60,131 nucleotides of DNA from QYOJ01 sp964642545 (GCA_964642545.1 CAZXQU010000007.1:1-60131), one strand, 5' to 3'. Shown: positions 25,192-36,473, counted from the first letter of the stretch. Numbers and translations are program-made. Notes: generated by a model not told the origin, from the letters alone.

Positions 25192-26652
25192 TTACTTCAA
25201 TAACACACAGCGCCTCGTAACAGTCGCATCAGCTGCCGTCAACCGGTAAAGATAAATTCCTCCCGGAAGTTCCTTTCCCGTGTCATTGGTGCCGTTCCAG
25301 GTGATGCTGTATGAGCCCGCCTGCAAAGGCAACTCAACCAGTGTTTTTACTTTCTGCCCGTTCATATCGAATACCTCGATCAGTACCATTGAGGATTGAG
25401 CGATAGTGTATTCAAATCGGGTGAAAAAGGTAAACGGGTTGGGGTAGTTCATGGAGAGGGTGCTCTTTTTATCCGATGACGGGTCACCGATGCCTGAATA
25501 GAGGCCCTCGTTCACAGCAATGATTACAAACTGGGTATCTATCTCGCTGATCAGCATCAGGTCATCATACAGAAAATCTATCATGGCTTCCGTTGTTAGC
25601 GGAATCACTACCTTGAGATCTACGGATTCGCCCGGCGCAAGCGTGTGTGGGAATCCGGTAAATGGCCATGGGTCTACCAACCACATGAATGGAGCACCAG
25701 GTGCAGACTCTTGTTGAACAAACAGGAGATCCAGATCCATTGCCGTGTTGTTGGCAATAGTAACGATCTGTCCATCAAGACATTGTTGTGCGTTTTCATA
25801 AAAAAGGGTGTCGGCAGTGAGGGAGAAATCCGGGGTGATATAGGTGGTATCCCCAGCATGACAGCCAATTCCCGTGATCACCTCGGTTGAGGTATTGTCG
25901 ATAATAAAGGCCAACAGTTCACAGTTCTCCATGATGTAATCGGTAGCAGAATAATCGTACGTAAAGGTTCGTCTGTAAAAGGTACCTGCCGTGGCATCTG
26001 CGACAATCGGATCTCCCCATTGCCCAACAAAGGCTTCACGGAATGTGTGCTTGTGCGTATAGGGGTATGTTCCTCCCGATTGGTGAGAGATAAGGTCGTT
26101 TTCTGCCAGGGTGACCATCAGGTTGTGTTCGCCCGGAAAATCCTCAGTGTAATAAATATCTACAACGATGGTGAGAATCTCTGATCCAGGATCAAAACTG
26201 GTTGCCATCCCCACATTCATCAGGGAGGGCTCCGCCAGGATGGTGGCAGTGTGAGCTGTCCATTCGGCCCTGCCTGTCAGCCGTTCCGGCGGGGCCCATA
26301 GCCGTCTTTGCACAAATGCGCTCGGCATGTAACGGCTTGTTCCACAATAGGGTGTCATGTAAAGGTTGTCAGCATAGTGACGCCGGAAATCAGGATCACC
26401 AGCAGTGGGGGTTGTATAGTTTGAATTGAATGGATGATAGGCCACACAGAATGCTCTGCCAGGGTTGTTGGCAAGAATCTGGGCCATCACCTGATGACCG
26501 GCCGGACAGTTTGGGCAATTCACACCGGTGAACTCTTCCAGGATAGCATTTTTATCCAACGGTTCGATGGGAACATAATGCTGTGAGAGAATCAGGCCTG
26601 GAAAGAGAAGGACTGCGAGTCCAAGGCCAATGGAGCGTAGAAATGTTTTCAT
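25192..26652 (-). CDS. Omp28-like secreted protein with T9SS C-terminal domain
   Basis: A 486-residue exported protein starting at ATG 26652 (a TTG two codons upstream is also in frame). It has a signal peptide (residues about 6-24) and an Omp28/thioredoxin-like domain with EEFTGVNCPNCPAGH, where CPNC is a possible redox pair. The C-terminus carries YPNPF and an FlgD-like beta-sandwich (FDMNGQKVKTLV, GGIYLYRL), the type A sorting signal for the type IX secretion system. It is therefore expected outside the cell or on the surface. The substrate is unknown. Confidence 0.88.
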   Translation of the reverse strand: MKTFLRSIGLGLAVLLFPGLILSQHYVPIEPLDKNAILEEFTGVNCPNCPAGHQVMAQILANNPGRAFCVAYHPFNSNYTTPTAGDPDFRRHYADNLYMTPYCGTSRYMPSAFVQRRLWAPPERLTGRAEWTAHTATILAEPSLMNVGMATSFDPGSEILTIVVDIYYTEDFPGEHNLMVTLAENDLISHQSGGTYPYTHKHTFREAFVGQWGDPIVADATAGTFYRRTFTYDYSATDYIMENCELLAFIIDNTSTEVITGIGCHAGDTTYITPDFSLTADTLFYENAQQCLDGQIVTIANNTAMDLDLLFVQQESAPGAPFMWLVDPWPFTGFPHTLAPGESVDLKVVIPLTTEAMIDFLYDDLMLISEIDTQFVIIAVNEGLYSGIGDPSSDKKSTLSMNYPNPFTFFTRFEYTIAQSSMVLIEVFDMNGQKVKTLVELPLQAGSYSITWNGTNDTGKELPGGIYLYRLTAADATVTRRCVLLK

Positions 26653-26763
26653 GTTCAACTGATTTTAAATGGTTCCTATAATATACAGAGCCTAAATATA
26701 GACAATATTTCTTTTCACTAGTTGCTTTTTCGATGTATGCTCCTGTTTACAGGATGATTTTAT

Positions 26764-26771
26764 TAATTTTG
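26764..26771 (+). promoter_or_regulatory. Candidate -7 box for the acyl-CoA dehydrogenase gene
   Basis: TAATTTTG matches TAnnTTTG exactly and lies 22 bp upstream of the start codon. The -33 region is weak (CTG near 26743-26745). Confidence 0.45.
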
Positions 26772-26793
26772 CGATCCATTAAAACCCTTACCC

Positions 26794-27975
26794 ATGGCAG
26801 AAACAATTCAATTTATAGCACCTGATCACTACCTGTTGGATGATCTGTTGACCGACGAACACAAGATAGTCCGCAATGCTGTCCGCGACTGGGTTAACCG
26901 ATTTGTGAAACCAACCATTGAAGAGGACTTCGAGAAAGCCCGCTTCCCGATGCACCTGGTTAAGGAGTTGGGACAAATCGGTGGGTTTGGTCCTTTTATT
27001 CCCGAAGAATATGGTGGGCCTGGCCTTGACTATATTTCGTACGGATTGATTATGCAGGAACTAGAGCGTGGTGACTCCGGGGTGCGTTCCATGGCTTCGG
27101 TGCAATCCTCCCTGGTGATGTTTCCTATTTACTCCTATGGGACAGAAGAGCAGAAAAAAAAATATCTGCCAAAACTCGCTTCCGGCGAGCTTATCGGATG
27201 TTTTGGCCTTACCGAACCCAATCACGGCTCCGATCCGGGAAGTATGAAAACCCATGTGAAGGATATGGGGGATTACTGGCTCATGAACGGTTCCAAGATG
27301 TGGATCACTAACTCCAGTATCGCCGATGTGGGTGTAGTATGGGCCAAGGATGAAGAGGGAGTGATCAGGGGATTCATAGTGGAGAAGGGCTGGGAGGGAT
27401 TTACGGCGCCCGAGACACATGGGAAATGGTCGTTGCGGGCCTCTGTTACCGGAGAGATGGTATTTGACAATGTGAAGGTTCCTAAAGATCATATTCTCCC
27501 TAGCGTAAAAGGGCTGAAAGGACCTCTCAGCTGCCTGAACTCAGCCAGATTCGGGATTGCCTGGGGTGCCATCGGAGCTGCTATGGATTGCTACGATGCC
27601 GCCTTGAGATATTCCCAGGAACGTATACAGTTCGACCGGCCTATCGGGGGGTTCCAACTTCAGCAGAAAAAACTGGCTGAGGCCCTGACGGAGATCACCA
27701 AAGCCCAGTTGCTCGCATGGAGGATGGGAACACTCCGCAATGAAGGCAGGGTAACTGCTGCGCAGATCTCGATGGCCAAACGCAATAATGTTGCCATGGC
27801 GCTCAATATCGCCCGCGAAACACGACAGATCCTGGGAGCTATGGGGATTACCAATGACTACCCAATGATGCGCCATATGATGAACCTTGAATCGGTAATC
27901 ACCTATGAAGGGACTCACGATATCCATCTGCTGATCACCGGTGCAGAGATTACGGGATTGCAGGCTTATAAGTAG
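26794..27975 (+). CDS. Acyl-CoA dehydrogenase, glutaryl-CoA dehydrogenase-like
   Basis: FAD-dependent acyl-CoA dehydrogenase of 393 residues. The catalytic base is Glu372 in TYEGTHDIH. The FAD-binding segments CFGLTEPNHGSDPG and MWITNSSIADVGVVWAK are intact. The overall pattern (SVQSSLVMFPIYSYG, LRASVTGEMVFDNVKVP, NSARFGIAWGAIGAA) is closest to glutaryl-CoA dehydrogenase, which converts glutaryl-CoA to crotonyl-CoA in lysine and tryptophan breakdown. Substrate is inferred from family resemblance only. An 8-bp array begins exactly at its stop codon and runs to ispG. Confidence 0.9.
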   Translation: MAETIQFIAPDHYLLDDLLTDEHKIVRNAVRDWVNRFVKPTIEEDFEKARFPMHLVKELGQIGGFGPFIPEEYGGPGLDYISYGLIMQELERGDSGVRSMASVQSSLVMFPIYSYGTEEQKKKYLPKLASGELIGCFGLTEPNHGSDPGSMKTHVKDMGDYWLMNGSKMWITNSSIADVGVVWAKDEEGVIRGFIVEKGWEGFTAPETHGKWSLRASVTGEMVFDNVKVPKDHILPSVKGLKGPLSCLNSARFGIAWGAIGAAMDCYDAALRYSQERIQFDRPIGGFQLQQKKLAEALTEITKAQLLAWRMGTLRNEGRVTAAQISMAKRNNVAMALNIARETRQILGAMGITNDYPMMRHMMNLESVITYEGTHDIHLLITGAEITGLQAYK

Positions 27976-28020
27976 GAAAGTAAGAAATTAGGAAAGTAAG
28001 AAATTAGGAAATTAGGAAAA
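27973..28020. repeat. Octad array between acyl-CoA dehydrogenase and ispG
   Basis: Six exact 8-bp units in one phase, alternating TAGGAAAG and TAAGAAAT and ending TAGGAAAT, TAGGAAAA. The first unit begins with the acyl-CoA dehydrogenase stop codon TAG; the array ends 5 bp before the ispG start. Confidence 0.85.
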
Positions 28021-28025
28021 GTGTC

Positions 28026-29249
<1,224 letters not shown>

Positions 29250-29270
29250 TAGATGTAATATAGCTTCCTG

Positions 29271-31448
29271 TTATTTAATAATCACTTTACTATTGGCAAT
29301 TAGTCTATTTCCCTCGGATAAACTGAAAAAATAAATTCCAGGTTTCCATATGGAGGTTGTTAGTTGAATCTGATCGATCTCCGGTCGGATTTTCTTTTCC
29401 AGCACTCTTCTCCCTTGCATGTCGCATACACGCAATGTGAAATTCTCCTGGCTTACCTCACGATATTTTGAACAATCGATAGTCACCATTTCATTGCCAG
29501 GATTGGGAAATACTTTTAATGCTTCTCTTTCAAAGGGAACAGAAATTATAGGAAATCCCATTGGATAATATCCATAAATACTGAATCCTCCATACCCTTC
29601 TGAAGAAAATAGGATAGAGTCGGAGACAGCCAGATATGAACTGTATCGATCAATTGTTTTATGCAAGGTGATTTGGAAAGGATCTTCCCAGTTATATATA
29701 TTTATCTGAGGAGTTCCGTCTTTACCGCTTGCTAAATAAATATATCTGTTATCATAACACACGTAATCAGGAACAAAATATCCCAGTTTTTGGTCAATGA
29801 TTTCAAGTTTCAGTGTAGGAGAAATTTTGATCACAACGATTCCCGTCTGGACTCTGGCAAGGATATAAGGGAGCTTGAATTCCAACTGAAACACACGATG
29901 AGTGTCCTCTAAACCAAGTTTTAACTTATCCATCAGTTGCGCCGTAGTATCTCCCGTATACTGATATAGAGAAAGATAGCTGTTCATTCCATTCTGGTAT
30001 TCATCAATGGACAGGATAAATAAGGAATCATTGCCTGCCAGAACATATCCTTCCACATAAAAACTGTCTATTTTCACAGGATGTTCCGGTAGGGTCAAAT
30101 CATAGATTTTGATCTGTTTGTCTCCGGTATGGATGTAGAGCCGGTCTTCATAAATGAAAAAAGGCTTCCCCCATGTGAAAAAATTCTTTCCCCATGTTGG
30201 TTCCCAGATCGTATCGATAACCTGGAGATGTTCAGGATCTCTCACATCAACCACATAGAGGCTGCTGTCATTGTATAGTTTGCAGTAGAGGAATCCCGGC
30301 ACAGATTCAATAGCAGCCAGCCAACCTAATGAGTCTATCCTTCCAAGCGGCACAGGATTCATCAGGTCTGAAAGGTTATATGCCTGAAGACCATTTGGCC
30401 CATGAGAGAAAAAGACAATAGAGTCTTGTATCCGGATAATATTGAATGCCTCTGTTTCAGAATTTTCATAGATTAATTCCGGCTCGATTGGATTCGAGAT
30501 ATCCAAAATCTGAAATCCTTTTACCTCCATAGAGAGGAACATAATCGTATCTCCTGCAAGGATTTGCTTGGGTGGACCTGGAGCCTGGTAAGACCCCAAA
30601 GATACCTGATGAAACACATCAGTCAGGTCGAATAATTCGATTTTTCCGTTTTCCATTCCAATAATCAGGGTATGCTGGCGGGAAGTCATGCTATAGGCCG
30701 TTGATTCAAGAGCAAAGTGAGGAAGATACACGATAGTGTCACGGGAAGAAATATCAAAGAGTTTCACTGTGTCATTATAGGCCACACAGAGGAGATCGTC
30801 CATAATTTCCATTGCATCAGGCCATATCGTTGTGGAAGCTACGTTTAAGTTCAATGAGACCGAAAGTTGTGGATCAGATGGATCAGAAAGGTCAAATCCG
30901 ATAACGTACAGATCATATCCGGGGCCATACCAACCTGACATGTATAACATCATATCCTTCAGAGCGTAAGACTTTTCATTATTTCCTGAACTATAATCAA
31001 TCCATGAAAGATAGACTGGATTTTTAATATCAGAAATATCAAAAATTTGCGGCCAGGAATTTGTAATGGATATCAATAGATTGTTTGCAACAAGAATAGC
31101 TTTGGGATATGCTTTATTATAAGCATTACTGATATACTCAGGATTTAATGGATCAGAAAGATCGAAGATTTTAATGCCCTTGTTGTAAGAAGTCATAAAA
31201 AGGTAATGGCCCTGGATGACCATGTCCAGAACCGGCAGATCACTCTCTATGTAACATTTTATTTCGTGTATCTGATAGGGGTCTGAAATATCCATAATAT
31301 GGATATCCCCACCTGTATTGTAATAGGCATAATTCCCATAAGTAACAACAGTATATGAGGCTCCTTGGTAATGAGCAGACAGTTCGAAATCGCCTGCCAT
31401 TGCTATTACAGAAAATAGCAAATATATCAGGAGAAAAATTGATTTCAT
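29271..31448 (-). CDS. LVIVD-repeat beta-propeller protein with T9SS sorting domain
   Basis: A large secreted protein, 725 residues from ATG 31448 (a GTG two codons upstream is also in frame). A signal peptide (residues about 1-18) is followed by repeated units of the form DISDPYQIHEI, FDLSDPLNPEYIS, FDISDIKNPVYLS and DLSDLMNPVPLG. These are LVIVD-type repeats that probably build a beta-propeller. The C-terminus has VFPNPGNEMV and ends in GIYFFSLSEGNRLIANSKVIIK-like strands, a T9SS type A sorting domain. The role is unknown; surface binding is plausible. Confidence 0.85.
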   Translation of the reverse strand: MKSIFLLIYLLFSVIAMAGDFELSAHYQGASYTVVTYGNYAYYNTGGDIHIMDISDPYQIHEIKCYIESDLPVLDMVIQGHYLFMTSYNKGIKIFDLSDPLNPEYISNAYNKAYPKAILVANNLLISITNSWPQIFDISDIKNPVYLSWIDYSSGNNEKSYALKDMMLYMSGWYGPGYDLYVIGFDLSDPSDPQLSVSLNLNVASTTIWPDAMEIMDDLLCVAYNDTVKLFDISSRDTIVYLPHFALESTAYSMTSRQHTLIIGMENGKIELFDLTDVFHQVSLGSYQAPGPPKQILAGDTIMFLSMEVKGFQILDISNPIEPELIYENSETEAFNIIRIQDSIVFFSHGPNGLQAYNLSDLMNPVPLGRIDSLGWLAAIESVPGFLYCKLYNDSSLYVVDVRDPEHLQVIDTIWEPTWGKNFFTWGKPFFIYEDRLYIHTGDKQIKIYDLTLPEHPVKIDSFYVEGYVLAGNDSLFILSIDEYQNGMNSYLSLYQYTGDTTAQLMDKLKLGLEDTHRVFQLEFKLPYILARVQTGIVVIKISPTLKLEIIDQKLGYFVPDYVCYDNRYIYLASGKDGTPQINIYNWEDPFQITLHKTIDRYSSYLAVSDSILFSSEGYGGFSIYGYYPMGFPIISVPFEREALKVFPNPGNEMVTIDCSKYREVSQENFTLRVCDMQGRRVLEKKIRPEIDQIQLTTSIWKPGIYFFSLSEGNRLIANSKVIIK

Positions 31449-31474
31449 GATCACATAACCCTAAATCCAAAATA

Positions 31475-31505
31475 CAAAGATATCGCATCTCAGCGCTTGA
31501 TCCAA
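31475..31505 (-). promoter_or_regulatory. Bacteroidetes promoter for the LVIVD-repeat gene
   Basis: Minus strand: -7 box TATCTTTG (31475-31482), 20-bp spacer, TTG at 31503-31505. The ATG at 31448 lies 26 bp downstream of the box. Confidence 0.6.
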
Positions 31506-31558
31506 ACGGATATATTTGGAATTATACAAAACGAATATAAGTGTGGATAAAATAGAAA

Positions 31559-32512
31559 TTATCCTTTACCAACAACCACCCTCAGCACCCTGGGCAGGAT
31601 CTCAAAAGTAAGCGGGGTATGCCCCAGCGATTCTCCGTCGGTTTCGAGGTAAACCTTCTGAGTGGACCGGACTCTTATAGTTTTACCCTGAAAAGTTTTA
31701 ACGATTGGGAGGTCGACAAGGGTTCCGTCATAAAGCTTAGGGGTGTATCGGATAACCATCCATTTGGGCGCTTTTTTAATGATGGTAACATCCATCAGGC
31801 CATCGTCGGCAACAGCATAGGGCAATTGCATCATGCCTCCCCCGTTGTATTTGCAGATCCCGACATTCATGGAGAAGATCTCCCCTTTGAATACCGACTC
31901 ACCATCCACTTCGATCACGGCATCCAGGAAGCTGTATTGAAACAGGCTGGCAAAGATAAACCAGAGGTATGTGAGTGGTCCTCCACGCCCCTTTTCTTTG
32001 AATAGGTTTGTCTTTTTAGCTACCAGGGCATCATACCCCATGCCGGCCACATTCATGAAGTAGCGTTCAAGGGTCTCTTCCTTTTTATGGTGGGTAACCT
32101 TTCCGATATCCTGAACAAATGTTTGCCTCTTCTTGAGAAGTTGCACCGCCCCTTCGAAATCAAACGGTACGTTGAACATCCTGCACCAGTCGTTGCCTGT
32201 CCCAACCGGGATCATCCCCATGGTAATCTCTGATACAGGAGATGACTGCTGAAGGAAAATGCCATTGAGTACTTCGTTCATGGTTCCATCACCTCCTACT
32301 ACTGCGATGGCACGGTATCCTTCTTCAATCGCTTTCCGGGTCAAATGGATTGCGTGATCCTTGTGCTTCGTAAGCTCAAACTGATGATCAATCCCTTCAC
32401 GTTTGATGATTTCCAGTATTTTCGGCCACTCTTTGGCCCCTTTTTTAACACCCGCATTGGGATTCACAATGACCATCCAACGGTCAGCAGGAATAGGGTG
32501 AGGCTCTTCCAT
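31559..32512 (-). CDS. Diacylglycerol/sphingosine kinase-family lipid kinase
   Basis: Lipid kinase of the YegS/DgkB type, about 317 residues from ATG 32512 (an upstream ATG at 32569 adds 19 poorly conserved residues). Motifs: VNPNAGVKKG near the N-terminus, VGGDGTMNEVLNG for ATP and catalysis, and GTGNDWCR. It phosphorylates a lipid hydroxyl (diacylglycerol or a related lipid; substrate not readable from sequence) at the inner membrane. It is a single gene with its own upstream gap. Confidence 0.88.
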   Translation of the reverse strand: MEEPHPIPADRWMVIVNPNAGVKKGAKEWPKILEIIKREGIDHQFELTKHKDHAIHLTRKAIEEGYRAIAVVGGDGTMNEVLNGIFLQQSSPVSEITMGMIPVGTGNDWCRMFNVPFDFEGAVQLLKKRQTFVQDIGKVTHHKKEETLERYFMNVAGMGYDALVAKKTNLFKEKGRGGPLTYLWFIFASLFQYSFLDAVIEVDGESVFKGEIFSMNVGICKYNGGGMMQLPYAVADDGLMDVTIIKKAPKWMVIRYTPKLYDGTLVDLPIVKTFQGKTIRVRSTQKVYLETDGESLGHTPLTFEILPRVLRVVVGKG

Positions 32513-32678
32513 AGGTTCAGAATCACAAATATGATGCAAGGTAAATAAATAATTCAGATACAAGTTCATCGATCATTCTCCTCAATTTGTCTATTTCCTT
32601 CAACATTCATGTCAATCTTTGCCCCATCTATGGACATCCATGGCAATTAATTTGTATCTTTATCCAAATCTTTCCGCT

Positions 32679-33296
32679 ATGAAAAAGATAACAATACTCC
32701 TGTTATTACTGGCTGTTGGGACGGTTGCAATCCCCCAGGAAAAGAACCGAAAATCAAGAACATTCAATTACTTCAACCGGACAGAAGCAGGTGTTTCATT
32801 CGGCGTTGGTAGTTTTAAAACAGATGTCCTCAACGGAGTACAGTACACCAATAAAAACAATGAAATTATAGTTGCCTTTCAAACCATTAACGGGATCGCT
32901 TACCATGGGCGTATCGGACTGGGAATTGGGGTCGGCGTAGAAACCTGGCGGGATGGCCTCTTCTTTCCGATTTTCGGACAGCTGTATTACGATCTCAAAC
33001 CGAGAGATAAAACCTTTTATGGCCAGGTGAGTCTGGGATCCGGTATTGGCACTCGCTACAGTACCTCATTTGTCCAGGAAGGTACCGGAGGGCTGATGTT
33101 CCAGCTGGGAATCGGGTACAAAATGAAAGTATTCAAACGTCTGCGTTTCTATTACGAGGTATTTTACAAGTATCAGTCGGTCAATTCTGCTTACGAAGAC
33201 AAAATCTCCACGTCAGATACTACCATCATCCGCAATATCGATTACAAAGTACCCTTGAATTTTCTTGGTTTTAAAATCGGGATCAGCTTTTATTAG
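32679..33296 (+). CDS. Outer-membrane beta-barrel protein, hypothetical
   Basis: A 205-residue exported protein from ATG 32679, with a signal peptide MKKITILLLLLAVGT. The mature part alternates aromatic and polar residues in beta-strand fashion (RTEAGVSFGVGSF, RIGLGIGVGVETW, FYGQVSLGSGIG, LQLGIGYKM-like) and ends in FKIGISFY. The terminal aromatic residue is typical for outer-membrane barrels. An upstream ATG at 32619 is unlikely. The 3' end overlaps the convergent ligase gene by 4 bp. No specific function can be read. Confidence 0.75.
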   Translation: MKKITILLLLLAVGTVAIPQEKNRKSRTFNYFNRTEAGVSFGVGSFKTDVLNGVQYTNKNNEIIVAFQTINGIAYHGRIGLGIGVGVETWRDGLFFPIFGQLYYDLKPRDKTFYGQVSLGSGIGTRYSTSFVQEGTGGLMFQLGIGYKMKVFKRLRFYYEVFYKYQSVNSAYEDKISTSDTTIIRNIDYKVPLNFLGFKIGISFY

Positions 33297-34963
33297 AGCG
33301 GATCCTGGTCCCTTCTTCCGAAGAGGAAAAAAGCAAAGAAGAAGTAGAAAAAACTCACTCCGGCCTGCGATTCCAGCGTGTCTTCAGTTAGCATTGAGCA
33401 CATGGCAATGATGAAAAACGTGAGGAAAAAATAGTCCTGAAACCCTCTTTTCACCACAGCAGGGTAGATCAGTGATACGAGAAACCAGGCAAGTCCAAAA
33501 ATTCCAAAGCCAATCAGGATGGAGAGGTACTGGTTATGAGATCGCCACCACTGTTCAGAGGCAAGTTTCGTATTCATCTTCTCATACTGCTCAACGAATG
33601 CGTGGTTCATGTCGCCTGTGCCAACACCTGTACTCCAGTGTTCCGAAACAATCCCCCAGCTTGCTTTCCAGAATTCCAGCCGCTGCATCAGAGAGGAGCC
33701 CGTGGGATCACCTGTTTCAAGGTATGATTCATATCCCATAAGTAACTCATAGATTCTTCCCCTCAGGCTCAGCCGGTTGAGATTAACCACATCGGCAATG
33801 CCCCGTTCGATCGCTTCAATATCCTCCCCGGTGAGCTGGTCAATCCCATCTGCATCTTTCCTGCACCCTTTGGAAGAGAGGTACCGGATGAGCGTGAATT
33901 TCACCTGCTGCCCCTTCAGATCAGTGCTATCGAAATGAATCCCAGACCGTTTGCTCCATCCCTCGCGAAGTTCATTCCACTGGATGTAAATCCATAGATA
34001 ATGTCCATTCTCAGTTTGCTTGCTCGCAGGGTTATGAACATATGGATTACCTTTTGGTGAAATCGCTTCAAGTGTACTAAAATCCACAGTCTCAACCCTA
34101 TAATAGGCCCTGACAACCGATCTTAGGTATAGCGCACCACCACCCACCATGATTATAATAGATAATATACAGCCCGCCTTCAACCAGATGCTCCGGCTAC
34201 GGAAGGTGTAAATGACGAGCAGGATAAGCAGTGTGATTACAAAAACACCCAGACCGGTGAACGACCTTGAGATAACCAGGTAGATGAAAAACCAAATAAT
34301 AAGGATAAAGGACACAGATTTAATCCAGATCGAAATTCTCTTTTTACGAATCAGGAAATATCCTGAGATAAAGATAGCCATGCTGATCATCAGGCTTAGG
34401 ATGATGTGGGATATATGCCTCGAGATATCACGGATATCAATAAACTCAAAGTTGAAGAGTTTCCACGTATTGGCTAGTGTAACCACAACCATGTTAACGA
34501 CGAAGATCAAAATAAAACGGTAGAAATCAGCTCTGCCAAATGCTTTGGAGGTAGCAAAATAGAGAGGAAGTATCAGCATCGGAGCTTTGGTCCTCAGATC
34601 CTTGATGGCATAACCAAAATCGGATGTAAAAAAGAGTCCGAGGATATGCAACATGTAAACTGAAGCAAGGATCATGGCAGGTTTGTTCCGGAAAAAGAGC
34701 TTGAACCCTCTCACTATGCTTTCAAACCAAAGCATCAACGTATATGGGAATGCCAGGGTGATTTTACGGAAGAGGGATCCTTTCTTGAAAAAGCCTAGAA
34801 ATTTTGTGAGGTTAACCCGTTCGAGAATCCAGGCACCGGTAACTGTCCACATGCCAATGCTGAGGATGTATTTGGAGAACGGCAGAAACACAATAATGAT
34901 AGCGATCCCAACTATGTAGGCGGTCCTGACAAAAATCTGGTATCCCCGTTCAAATGTCATCAT
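33293..34963 (-). CDS. O-antigen ligase / polymerase family membrane protein
   Basis: A 556-residue multi-helix protein with a large periplasmic loop (about residues 280-450). It has the Wzy_C/WaaL-type signature around TGVGTGDMNHAFVEQY followed by SHNQYLSILIGFGIFG. Such proteins transfer polysaccharide to lipid A core or polymerise O-units in the inner membrane. It is the last gene of a four-gene minus-strand run (nitrilase, GT2, deacetylase, ligase) with 1-4 bp overlaps. Confidence 0.82.
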   Translation of the reverse strand: MMTFERGYQIFVRTAYIVGIAIIIVFLPFSKYILSIGMWTVTGAWILERVNLTKFLGFFKKGSLFRKITLAFPYTLMLWFESIVRGFKLFFRNKPAMILASVYMLHILGLFFTSDFGYAIKDLRTKAPMLILPLYFATSKAFGRADFYRFILIFVVNMVVVTLANTWKLFNFEFIDIRDISRHISHIILSLMISMAIFISGYFLIRKKRISIWIKSVSFILIIWFFIYLVISRSFTGLGVFVITLLILLVIYTFRSRSIWLKAGCILSIIIMVGGGALYLRSVVRAYYRVETVDFSTLEAISPKGNPYVHNPASKQTENGHYLWIYIQWNELREGWSKRSGIHFDSTDLKGQQVKFTLIRYLSSKGCRKDADGIDQLTGEDIEAIERGIADVVNLNRLSLRGRIYELLMGYESYLETGDPTGSSLMQRLEFWKASWGIVSEHWSTGVGTGDMNHAFVEQYEKMNTKLASEQWWRSHNQYLSILIGFGIFGLAWFLVSLIYPAVVKRGFQDYFFLTFFIIAMCSMLTEDTLESQAGVSFFYFFFAFFLFGRRDQDPL

Positions 34964-35706
34964 CAGGCAAATGGGTTTTTTCTTCCGTGAGCGAGTTTAG
35001 TTCTGAATGTACCGAATGAGTCTGTCCCCTTAATGTCAATTCGTTTGATTTCATACATGTCTTTCAATGGCAGGGGATTGATACGGTTGCCAATCCTCAC
35101 GGCAAACCAAAGCTGCATCTCCCTGAAAACCTCTCTCATCAGGCCCTTCAGCTCCGGATCCTTTTTGGGGTACCCTCCGTAGGGATAAGCCAGTACCCGG
35201 CTGGTTCTGATATGATGGAACTCCATTGTGTTGAAGCAGTTTTCCAGATCCTCTTTCATATCCTCAGGCGCAAGTTCGGAGTAGTTTCGGTGCAGGAATG
35301 AATGGATCCCGATTTCAATGGAACCATCGTCCTCTATCCATTTCAACTCCTCGGCAGAGAGGATTTTTTCATTTCCATGATCCCAGATGTTGGTCTTTCC
35401 CATAAAAGCCACAGGCACAAACAGGGTTGCCTTCAGTTGCAGTTTCCTCAGAATTGGCAGGGCATGGGTGCGAAAATTCACATAGGCATCATCAAAGGTT
35501 ATGATAACCGGACGTTTCGGAAGTACTTTCCCGGTTTCTATCGACTCCTTCAGGTCCAGAAATGAAATGGTTTGATATCCCTTTTCCGACAGGAAAGCCA
35601 GCTCAAGTTCCAGCATATCAGCTGTAACGGTCAAGCCATCGGCCCCGCTATCAGCCACCTTATGGTACATCAGGATCGGTAATCCCTTCTGTGAAAAGAT
35701 ACTCAC
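34963..35706 (-). CDS. Polysaccharide deacetylase family protein
   Basis: Carbohydrate esterase 4 (NodB-like) fold, 247 residues. Metal- and catalysis-linked motifs are FDD (residues 71-73, TFDDAYVNF) and HSFLH (135-139). No signal peptide is evident, so it may act on a cytoplasmic or membrane-linked sugar. It overlaps the downstream ligase by 1 bp and the upstream GT2 by 4 bp; its job is likely in the same surface-glycan pathway. Confidence 0.85.
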   Translation of the reverse strand: MSIFSQKGLPILMYHKVADSGADGLTVTADMLELELAFLSEKGYQTISFLDLKESIETGKVLPKRPVIITFDDAYVNFRTHALPILRKLQLKATLFVPVAFMGKTNIWDHGNEKILSAEELKWIEDDGSIEIGIHSFLHRNYSELAPEDMKEDLENCFNTMEFHHIRTSRVLAYPYGGYPKKDPELKGLMREVFREMQLWFAVRIGNRINPLPLKDMYEIKRIDIKGTDSFGTFRTKLAHGRKNPFA

Positions 35707-36473
35707 TTTCCCTCCTCTCTCAATTCAATGGATTTAGCAATCTTAAGCGAAGCATAGAAAGCCCCAAGCAGCGACCACATGAAGCCGGGATAACCGTCCA
35801 GAAATCCAGCCTTGCAGCAGTAGAACTGAAGAAAGCTGATCGGGAACTTCAGGACCACCCAGATTTTTGGGAAATGTTTTCCTCTTTGTACATAACTCTC
35901 TGCCGCCCGTGTGGTGTAATAATTTATCTTTTCGAGATGATGTGCAAGATCACGATAGGAGTAATGCAAAACCTCTCCGCGCAAACGTGTGACCTTTCCT
36001 GCCACCTCAACACCCTCATGAACCTTCACCTTTGTAAACCCTCCGAGGGTACGGTTAAATAACCTTAAGTGATAATCACTGCCAGCCCCGCCATACTTTA
36101 ACTTTCTCCCGAGGTAGACCAGGGAGAAGCAGATATCGAATCCCGCCTCATCAATCGACGGCCTTGTAAAGAGACTTTTGATCTCATCCTGTAGCTCTGG
36201 CGTTACCACCTCATCGGCATCAATGGATAAGATCCAGGTGTGTGATGCCTGATCAACAGCAAACTGTTTCTGGGTACCATATCCGTCAAATTCGCGGGCA
36301 ATCACCCTGCAGCCGAGGGTGCGGCAAATCTCTGCAGTTCGGTCGGTCGACATCGAATCAATCACCACGATCTCCGACGCCAGTTCTTTTACAGAATCTA
36401 TGCAGCGGCGAATGTTTTGCTCTTCGTTGAAGGCAATGATGACAACCGAAATATCGGTCATGGAGATCGTCAT
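35703..36473 (-). CDS. Family 2 glycosyltransferase, LPS-core type
   Basis: GT2 glycosyltransferase of 256 residues. The N-terminus ISVVIIAFNEEQNIRRCIDS binds the nucleotide sugar, and SIDADEVVTPEL gives the metal-binding DxD-like motif. The C-terminal part (FTKVKVHEGVEV, YTTRAAESYVQRGK) resembles WaaE/KdtX-type beta-1,4-glucosyltransferases of LPS core. Start ATG 36473, with ATG 36461 as an alternative. Overlaps both neighbours. Confidence 0.87.
   Translation of the reverse strand: MTISMTDISVVIIAFNEEQNIRRCIDSVKELASEIVVIDSMSTDRTAEICRTLGCRVIAREFDGYGTQKQFAVDQASHTWILSIDADEVVTPELQDEIKSLFTRPSIDEAGFDICFSLVYLGRKLKYGGAGSDYHLRLFNRTLGGFTKVKVHEGVEVAGKVTRLRGEVLHYSYRDLAHHLEKINYYTTRAAESYVQRGKHFPKIWVVLKFPISFLQFYCCKAGFLDGYPGFMWSLLGAFYASLKIAKSIELREEGK

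Noticed and set aside
30000..31500. Horizontal transfer of the LVIVD-repeat gene, suggested by lower GC than neighbours
   Set aside because: The bias is mild and common for large secreted repeat proteins; there is no integrase, tRNA or direct repeat nearby.
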